From UBA4656 sp002405525 (GTDB lineage Bacteria; Pseudomonadota; Gammaproteobacteria; Xanthomonadales; Ahniellaceae): a stretch of 64,000 nucleotides of DNA. The notes under the pieces were generated by a model. It did not search any database and was not told where the DNA came from. It saw only the letters and a list, made by a program, of their open reading frames with translations. Position 1 is the stretch's first letter. The number at the start of each line of letters is the position of its first letter. This document shows positions 59,107-64,000 of the stretch, piece after piece. Location of the stretch: positions 1 through 64,000 of the forward strand of contig DAIMGT010000012.1 of NCBI GenBank assembly GCA_036723735.1, in the 5' to 3' direction. The position numbers and the translations under genes were made by a program.

Positions 59107-59724
59107 ATGAGGAAGCCCCTGTTCCTGCTGGCCCCCCTGCTGTTCGCTGCCGCCGCGGTCACCGCGCAGACGCCGGCCGCCGCGCCCACCACCGAGCCCA
59201 CCACGCAGGCCGCGCCGGCGCCGCGGGTGCTGATGCGCACCAGCCTCGGCGACATCACGATCGAACTGGCGCCCGACAAGGCGCCGAAGTCGGTGGAAAA
59301 CTTCCTCGCCTACGTGCAGGCCAAGTTCTACGATGGCACCGTGTTCCACCGGGTGATCGACAACTTCATGGTCCAGGGCGGCGGCTTCGGCGCCGATCTG
59401 GCGCAGAAGCCGACCCGTGCGCCGGTGGTGAACGAGGCCGACAACGGGCTGTCGAACCTTCGCGGCACGGTGGCGATGGCGCGCACCAACGACCCCGACT
59501 CCGCCACCGCGCAGTTCTTCATCAACGTGGTGGACAACCAGCGGCTTGACCACGTGAGCAAGGAAAACGGCTTCACCTGGGGCTATGCCGTGTTCGGCAG
59601 GGTGGTGTCGGGAATGGACGTGGTGGACCGGATCAAGGCCACGCCCACCGGCCCCGGCGGGCCGTTTCCGCGCGACGTGCCGGTGACGCCGGTGGTGATC
59701 CAGAGTATCGAGGTCCTGCCCTGA
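59107..59724 (+). CDS. Exported cyclophilin-type peptidyl-prolyl isomerase
   Basis: A 205-residue protein with a signal peptide (LFLLAPLLFAAAAVTAQ), a Thr/Ala/Pro linker and a bacterial cyclophilin domain: YDGTVFHRVIDNFMVQGGGF, RGTVAMARTNDPDSATAQFF and GYAVFGRVVSGMDVVD. It helps fold periplasmic proteins (PpiA-like). A TATCCT -10 box lies at 59072-59077, 30 bases before the ATG. GAGGACC upstream is a plausible ribosome binding site. Confidence 0.93.
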   Translation: MRKPLFLLAPLLFAAAAVTAQTPAAAPTTEPTTQAAPAPRVLMRTSLGDITIELAPDKAPKSVENFLAYVQAKFYDGTVFHRVIDNFMVQGGGFGADLAQKPTRAPVVNEADNGLSNLRGTVAMARTNDPDSATAQFFINVVDNQRLDHVSKENGFTWGYAVFGRVVSGMDVVDRIKATPTGPGGPFPRDVPVTPVVIQSIEVLP

Positions 59725-59882
59725 GCAGCCTGCCGGGGAGCCCGCGCCGCCCGTCTCGCGAGGCCAGCGGCGCGTTGCCGGGGGCAACGGCGCGTGCGCC
59801 GCGCGCCTTTCATTCTTCCTGGCGAGCGGATTCGCCCGCCCTGATCGCTCGCCCGCCGCAACAGCCTCGCCGCTGAGGCGCC

Positions 59883-60605
59883 ATGGGCACGCTGCTGATT
59901 TCCGACCTCCACCTGGAGCCGTCCCGGCCGGAGATGCTGGCAGCCTTCGAACGGCTGCTGGCGGGGCCGGCGCGGAACGCGGAGGCCCTGTACATACTCG
60001 GCGACCTGTTCGAGGCGTGGATCGGCGACGACGAGGATTCCGACCTCTCAGCGCGCGTGGCCGCTGCGATCCGCGCGTTGTCCGGGCTGGGCGTGCCGGT
60101 CGCCTTCCAGCACGGCAACCGCGACTTCCTGCTCGGCGGCGACTATGCCGGGCGCTGCGGGATGCGACTGCTCGGGGATATGGCGGTCGAGAACATCGCC
60201 GGCGTGCCGACGCTGCTGATGCATGGAGACAGCCTGTGCCTCGGCGACTCGGCCTATCTGGCGTTCCGCGCGCAGGTGCGGAATCCGGCGTGGCAGAGGG
60301 CCTTCCTCGCCCGACCGCTGGCGCAGCGGCGCGCCTTTGCCGACGCAGCGCGAGCGGAGAGCACGCGGCACACCGCGGGCACCGCAGCGGTCCTGATGGA
60401 CGTCACACCGGACGCCGTGCGGCAGGCCATGCGCGAGCGCGGTGTCGTTCGCCTCATCCACGGGCACACGCACCGTCCCGCCCTGCACACGTTCGATTTC
60501 GACGGCGCCGCCGTGGTGCGCTGCGTGCTTCCGGACTGGTACGAGACGGCAAGCGGGGTCTGGGTCGACGCGCAGGGCCTGCGGTTCGAAACCTTCACTG
60601 CCTGA
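59883..60605 (+). CDS. lpxH: UDP-2,3-diacylglucosamine hydrolase
   Basis: A 240-residue calcineurin-like phosphoesterase producing lipid X in lipid A synthesis, the step between LpxD and LpxB. Metal ligands: SDLHLEP (Asp8 and His10), GDLFEAWIGDD (Asp41), HGNRDFLLG, MHGDSLC and HGHTHRP. A ppi-lpxH pair is common in gammaproteobacteria. ATG 59883 fits the family start. Confidence 0.95.
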   Translation: MGTLLISDLHLEPSRPEMLAAFERLLAGPARNAEALYILGDLFEAWIGDDEDSDLSARVAAAIRALSGLGVPVAFQHGNRDFLLGGDYAGRCGMRLLGDMAVENIAGVPTLLMHGDSLCLGDSAYLAFRAQVRNPAWQRAFLARPLAQRRAFADAARAESTRHTAGTAAVLMDVTPDAVRQAMRERGVVRLIHGHTHRPALHTFDFDGAAVVRCVLPDWYETASGVWVDAQGLRFETFTA

Positions 60606-60688
60606 GCACCGGTCCGTCGCGGCATGGCGCCGCGCGCCGAGGCGTCGGCGCTTGCATCGGCATACCGACCACGACGCGCGCAACCGCC

Positions 60689-60725
60689 AAAAAACCCAGA
60701 GGGCGCCCTAGCGGGCGCCCTCTGG
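60689..60725 (-). terminator. Strong intrinsic terminator of the surface-protein operon
   Basis: CCAGAGGGCGCCC (60696-60708) and GGGCGCCCTCTGG (60713-60725) pair perfectly over 13 bases with a TAGC loop. On the minus strand the stem is followed by GTTTTTTGG, a good U-tract. It lies 22 bases after the stop of the IPTL-CTERM-like gene. It is the strongest terminator in the window. Confidence 0.9.
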
Positions 60726-60747
60726 CATCACGTCGTCGCCGCGCGGA

Positions 60748-61953
60748 TCAGGCGCTACGGCGGTACAACTGGAAGCCCACCAGGCCGAAGCCGAGCATCA
60801 GCAGGACCATCAACGCCTTGCCGCCCAGGCCGAGGGTCGGGATCGACGCCGACTGCGACTGGCAGCTCAGGTTGTAGTTGATGACATCGCGCGGGGCAGC
60901 CGCGTTGGTGTTGCACTGCAGGGTCCCCGTGAGCGTGGTGCCGGCGGTCGGCGAAACCGCGCAGGTCACCGGAATGCTGCCCGACGCACCGGACGCGATC
61001 GGCGAGCTGATCGTGCCGAGCGAGAACGCGGTGCCGGTCACGGCGCAGCCCGAAATGGTGAGCGGCGCGGTACCCGGGTTGGTCACGGCAACGGACGCCG
61101 TGGCGGACGTGCCCTGAATGCCGACCAGGGTGAGCGTGCCGTCATCGGGCGGGACCGAAGTGAAGCCGGGCGCCGAAGCGCAGGTCAGCGGCCAGGTGCT
61201 GACGATCGGCGCGCCGCCGCCGGTGCCCGAGCGGGTCTGGGTGCAGGTGAGGGTCTGAGCCCCGGCGGTGCCGGCGCAAGCCAGACCGACCGAGCCACCC
61301 GCCCCGCCGGGAGCAAACGGCGAACCGGTCACCGTGGCGACGTAGCCCGTGCCCGAAACCGTGCACGCCAGGGTCGTGTTCTGCCCCGTGTCCCCACCCG
61401 TCTGGGTGACGTTGATCGTCGACGTCACCGTGGTGCCGCCGATGCTGGCGGGCACGGCGATTGCCGAGCCAGCGGCCGGCGCGTAGCCCAGCGCCGGACC
61501 GGACGGGCCGGCGGCGAGGGTCAACGTGCCGTTGGTGGAGGTACCCGGCTGGACATTCCCCATGTCGTTAGTGAAAACCACTCCCGAAAGGTTGAGGGCG
61601 ACCGGTCCGGTTGTCGCACCCGCGGTGTATGTCACCGTCAGGGCGCCGGAGGGCAGGAACCCCGCCGCCGCAAAACCGTTGCAGATAACGCGCTGCGGGT
61701 TTCCCATTGGAATGTTGCAGGTGAGACCCGTGATCGTGTTGCTGGTGGCCGTGAAGGTCACGTTCGCCGGAGTTGCGTCCAACGTGAAATCGAGGCCGGC
61801 AGTACTGTTCGACGTAAAGTTGACGACAAACGTCTGACCGGTGCCGTTGACGACGCCGGACGCATTGGGCACCACAAGCGACTGGGCGAAGGCCAGCGGC
61901 GCCCCGGCGAGAAACGCCGAGGCGACGAGCAGTTTGAACAACGAGTTATTCAT
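60748..61953 (-). CDS. IPTL-CTERM-like surface protein
   Basis: 401 residues. A signal peptide (FKLLVASAFLAGAPLAFAQ) is followed by a long Thr/Gly/Ala/Val-rich region of beta-sandwich repeats with paired Cys, e.g. TLACTVSGTGYVATVTGS and AVTNPGTAPLTISGCAVTG. The C-terminus, SIPTLGLGGKALMVLLMLGF then GLVGFQLYRRSA, has the tripartite plan of IPTL-CTERM sorting signals: the IPTL motif, a membrane helix and a basic tail. The usual W-G after IPTL is replaced by LGLGG. Such tails are cut by exosortase-like enzymes; none is in the window. Probably the last gene of a three-gene operon. Confidence 0.8.
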   Translation of the reverse strand: MNNSLFKLLVASAFLAGAPLAFAQSLVVPNASGVVNGTGQTFVVNFTSNSTAGLDFTLDATPANVTFTATSNTITGLTCNIPMGNPQRVICNGFAAAGFLPSGALTVTYTAGATTGPVALNLSGVVFTNDMGNVQPGTSTNGTLTLAAGPSGPALGYAPAAGSAIAVPASIGGTTVTSTINVTQTGGDTGQNTTLACTVSGTGYVATVTGSPFAPGGAGGSVGLACAGTAGAQTLTCTQTRSGTGGGAPIVSTWPLTCASAPGFTSVPPDDGTLTLVGIQGTSATASVAVTNPGTAPLTISGCAVTGTAFSLGTISSPIASGASGSIPVTCAVSPTAGTTLTGTLQCNTNAAAPRDVINYNLSCQSQSASIPTLGLGGKALMVLLMLGFGLVGFQLYRRSA

Positions 61954-62015
61954 GGATCGTCACTCCCCAAGGGGTCCAAGGTGAAAAGCGCAGGAACCAA
62001 ACTCTATCAATCGGC

Positions 62016-62480
62016 TCAGCGGGCCGAGTCCCCCATTGCGACGCCATCCACCTTCGCCGTACCGGGGGTGCTGACGCCATTGTCGTTACTTGTCTCGAAG
62101 CTGGAAATGCGAAACGCACCGCCCTTGGAGAGCGGGGAGGTCAATATGATGGTCCCGACGGAGGTGACCCCGGCAGGCAAGAAGGTGCCCGGCGCGTCCG
62201 CCCAAGCGATCACATTGACCTTGCCGTTGCCGAACCCGCAGCCCGCGGAAAAACCCTTGGGCAGCTGTGCGACGCAGTTCGAGCTGCGGACCGCTTTTGC
62301 CTCGACTCCGGGCACTTCGAGAGAGAAGGAAAACCCTGCCACCGTGCCATCGGACACAAGATCGAGCCCGATGGCGGCGGCACCACCCTTGACGGACTCC
62401 ACACTGGCGAGCAACTCAGCGGCGCCCGCGGAACTGGCGCACACCAGGCCAGCGGCTGCGAGAATCAGTTTGGTCTTCAT
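62016..62480 (-). CDS. Secreted cohesin-like protein
   Basis: A 154-residue protein with a signal peptide (MKTKLILAAAGLVCASSAGA). The mature part has the strand plan of a cohesin-type beta-sandwich: KGGAAAIGLDLVSDGTVAGF, SFSLEVPGVEAK, KVNVIAWADAPGTFLPAGV, TSVGTIILTSPLSKGGAF and RISSFETSNDNG. Two Cys (in SSNC and AGCG) may form a disulfide. The cohesin assignment rests on pattern, not on a search. AGGAGA precedes ATG 62480. It lies 36 bases downstream of a dockerin-repeat gene and 62 bases upstream of the IPTL-CTERM-like gene, all minus. GC is about 60%, lower than its surroundings. Confidence 0.6.
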   Translation of the reverse strand: MKTKLILAAAGLVCASSAGAAELLASVESVKGGAAAIGLDLVSDGTVAGFSFSLEVPGVEAKAVRSSNCVAQLPKGFSAGCGFGNGKVNVIAWADAPGTFLPAGVTSVGTIILTSPLSKGGAFRISSFETSNDNGVSTPGTAKVDGVAMGDSAR

Positions 62481-62516
62481 GAAAAGTCTCCTGATGCTGT
62501 CAGACGGATGGCAAGT

Positions 62517-63347
62517 TCAAACGCCGGAGGTGCAGGCATTCTGGGCGTTGAAAACCAGGTTGCGGACGGTAATCTGGTCACCCGAGTTGATGTTTCCATC
62601 CTCGTTAGCATCCGGCTGGCCACTAGCGACCGTCGTGCCAAAGACCTCATTGCGAACCACGATTTGATCACCCGAGTTGCGCGTGCCATCGTTGTTGGCA
62701 TCACCGCGGCACAGCCGTCCGATGGCGGAGGCGCGGCGCGAATCATAGGCATCGAAAACCAGCGCACGGGTGTTGGTGGTGGCGGTTCCGGAGACCCAGC
62801 CCAGGCGCGCGGCGTCGATCTGGTCGGTGCCACCGACGCCGGTGACGGTGGCGGTGGAATCGGTGGTAGCGCCGGCACCGCGCACGGTGGCCACGAGGTT
62901 GCCGGCCGACCGCGACCAGTTCAGTTCGATCGAGTACCAGCGATCCGCGGTGATCGAGCCGACGTTGCCGTTGCTGCCGGTGGTGGCGAACACGAACTGG
63001 CCAGCGCCGCGGTCGTAGGTCACGCGGATCATCGCGGCGTTGGACGCGTTCAGCGCCTCATACACCACCGCGGAACCGGTGGCCAGACCGGTATACACGT
63101 AGAAGCGGGCCCGGAAGGTGGGCTCCGCGGCGGGAGTGGTGTCGGTCACGTACTGCGCGGTCGCCGTGGCGCGCAGACCGCACTGGCCGGAGTAGCGGGC
63201 CACGCCGTCGGCCGGGCGGCCGGCGGCCGGCGTGCCGGTGGGGCCGCCGTTCCAGGCGGCAATCGAGCAGGCCTGGGCCATGGCGGCGTCGGCGGCGACG
63301 AATCCGGCGACGGCAAAGCCCGCCAGCGCAAAAGTCTTGATATTCAC
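62517..63347 (-). CDS. Secreted protein with LamG-like domain and two dockerin repeats
   Basis: 276 residues from GTG 63347, preceded by GGGAGG. A signal peptide (TFALAGFAVAGFVAADAAMA) is followed by a jelly-roll-like domain (FRARFYVYTGLATGSAVVYE; DRWYSIELNWSRSAGNLVAT). The last 64 residues hold two calcium-binding repeats of dockerin type I. GDANNDGTRNSGD has ligands Asp216, Asn218, Asp220, Asn224 and Asp227; PDANEDGNINSGD has Asp246, Asn248, Asp250, Asn254 and Asp257. Each is followed by Q-I-V/T-V-R-N-x-V-F. Two Cys bracket the pair (Cys213 and Cys272). It is the likely first gene of the operon. Confidence 0.8.
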   Translation of the reverse strand: MNIKTFALAGFAVAGFVAADAAMAQACSIAAWNGGPTGTPAAGRPADGVARYSGQCGLRATATAQYVTDTTPAAEPTFRARFYVYTGLATGSAVVYEALNASNAAMIRVTYDRGAGQFVFATTGSNGNVGSITADRWYSIELNWSRSAGNLVATVRGAGATTDSTATVTGVGGTDQIDAARLGWVSGTATTNTRALVFDAYDSRRASAIGRLCRGDANNDGTRNSGDQIVVRNEVFGTTVASGQPDANEDGNINSGDQITVRNLVFNAQNACTSGV

Positions 63348-63614
63348 GGTACAACCTCCCAATCGGTGAAGGTCAACTACTGGATGATAAAACGGAATCC
63401 GCGCGATGTGAAGCCCGCGCGCAGCCCGCGCCGGGAATCCCGCAATCCAGCAGCACCCCGCCCGAACCCGCGCAAAATGCCCGGCAGCGCCGCGAGCAAC
63501 CGTGATCCCCGCCACGATCCACCGAGTCTGGCCGGCCGATGCGTCGGACCGGTGACAGCCCGGCGTTCCGCCGCGGTCGGCGTCGCCCTGACTGGAATGC
63601 AACTCCCACCCTAC

Positions 63615-64000
63615 TCAACGCACGGAGGCGGCCGATCCGGCCACTGGCGCCGCAACCGGCGCGGGATCGGTCGCGACCGCGGCCACCGGGCCCGCTCCGG
63701 GAACCTCGCCCGGCGCGTCGCGACCGGCCAGGGCAGCCAGTTCGGCAACCGTGAACCCCGCCACCTGTCGAGCGGCCGTATTGAAGGGCGGACGCACCGC
63801 CCCGGCGGCATGGCGGTGCACCAGGCCGAGAAAGGCCGGCAGCGTATCGAGGCCGCGCTGGCGGCACAGGTGCCCGAACCAGCGGCTGCCGGCCGCCACG
63901 TGGGCGACCTCCTCGCGCAGGATGATCTCGAGCACGTCGGCGCTGGCACCGTCACCGGCGGCACGCAGGCGGGCGATCATCCCGGGGGTGACGTCGAGGC
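63615..64000 (-). CDS. DUF455 ferritin-like protein, C-terminal part
   Basis: Runs off the right edge of the window, so the N-terminus is missing. The visible part reads LDVTPGMIARLRAAGDGASA, then EIILREEVAHVAAGSRWFGH, CRQRGLDTLPAFLGL and PFNTAARQVAGFTVAELAAL. This is the DUF455 family, a ferritin-like di-iron fold related to MiaE. E-x-x-H in LREEVAHVA would be metal ligands. A Pro/Ala/Val-rich tail of about 40 residues ends the protein. The function is not established. Confidence 0.85.
   Translation of the reverse strand, partial: LDVTPGMIARLRAAGDGASADVLEIILREEVAHVAAGSRWFGHLCRQRGLDTLPAFLGLVHRHAAGAVRPPFNTAARQVAGFTVAELAALAGRDAPGEVPGAGPVAAVATDPAPVAAPVAGSAASVR

Overview
The window is about 64 kb of high-GC DNA (roughly 70% by eye) that reads as the chromosome of a gammaproteobacterium of the Xanthomonadales (Lysobacterales) type. 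The reasons are gene order and protein style: map-glnD-dapD-arsC-like-dapE next to rpsB-tsf-pyrH-frr-uppS-cdsA-dxr-rseP-bamA-skp-lpxD-fabZ-lpxA-lpxB-rnhB, the purA-DUF2065-hflC-hflK-hflX-hfq-miaA block, an S46 peptidase, a lipoprotein prolyl oligopeptidase, and secreted proteins ending in a D-x-I/V-F-x-x-x-F-E tail. A 100-base run of N at 11050-11149 shows that this is a scaffold from a draft or metagenome assembly. No phage, IS transposase, rRNA or CRISPR array is visible.

Layout. 1-6 kb: a truncated, lower-GC CPBP protease, RNase T, a small zinc ribbon protein, a secreted prolyl oligopeptidase, cysteine synthase and a cytochrome c-like protein with duplicated WWNP modules. 6-9.4 kb (minus): rnr-rlmB-small membrane protein. 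9.5 kb: tRNA-Leu(CAG) with a textbook promoter and terminator. 9.7-18.9 kb (minus): purA, DUF2065, hflC, hflK, hflX, hfq, miaA and the S46 peptidase. The 5' end of purA lies in a 160-bp tandem array interrupted by the assembly gap. 19-26.4 kb (minus): an OmpA-family porin, then map-glnD-dapD and arsC-like-dapE (nitrogen sensing and lysine/DAP synthesis). 26.8-42 kb (plus): a long translation, isoprenoid, phospholipid, outer-membrane assembly and lipid A run from rpsB to rnhB, many genes overlapping by 4 bases.

42-49.5 kb is an accessory insert between rnhB and dnaE. It holds a large FG-GAP/discoidin-like secreted protein split by an in-frame amber codon, a VIT-family transporter, and an Asp-box (sortilin-like) lipoprotein. 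dnaE follows (49.6-53.2 kb). Then come a 48-residue cysteine-rich protein, a secreted aspartoacylase-like protein overlapping a Zur-type regulator, gltX, an ATM1-type ABC transporter, a periplasmic cyclophilin and lpxH.

60.7-63.3 kb (minus) looks like a compact surface-protein operon: a dockerin-repeat protein, a cohesin-like protein and an IPTL-CTERM-like anchored protein, closed by a strong terminator. The window ends inside a DUF455 ferritin-like gene.

The strongest unexplained signals are four: the dockerin/cohesin-like/IPTL-CTERM trio; a ~155-bp repeat found three times, each copy starting exactly at the TGA stop of a minus-strand gene; the purA leader array with repeated start sites; and the amber-interrupted 1,101-codon gene.
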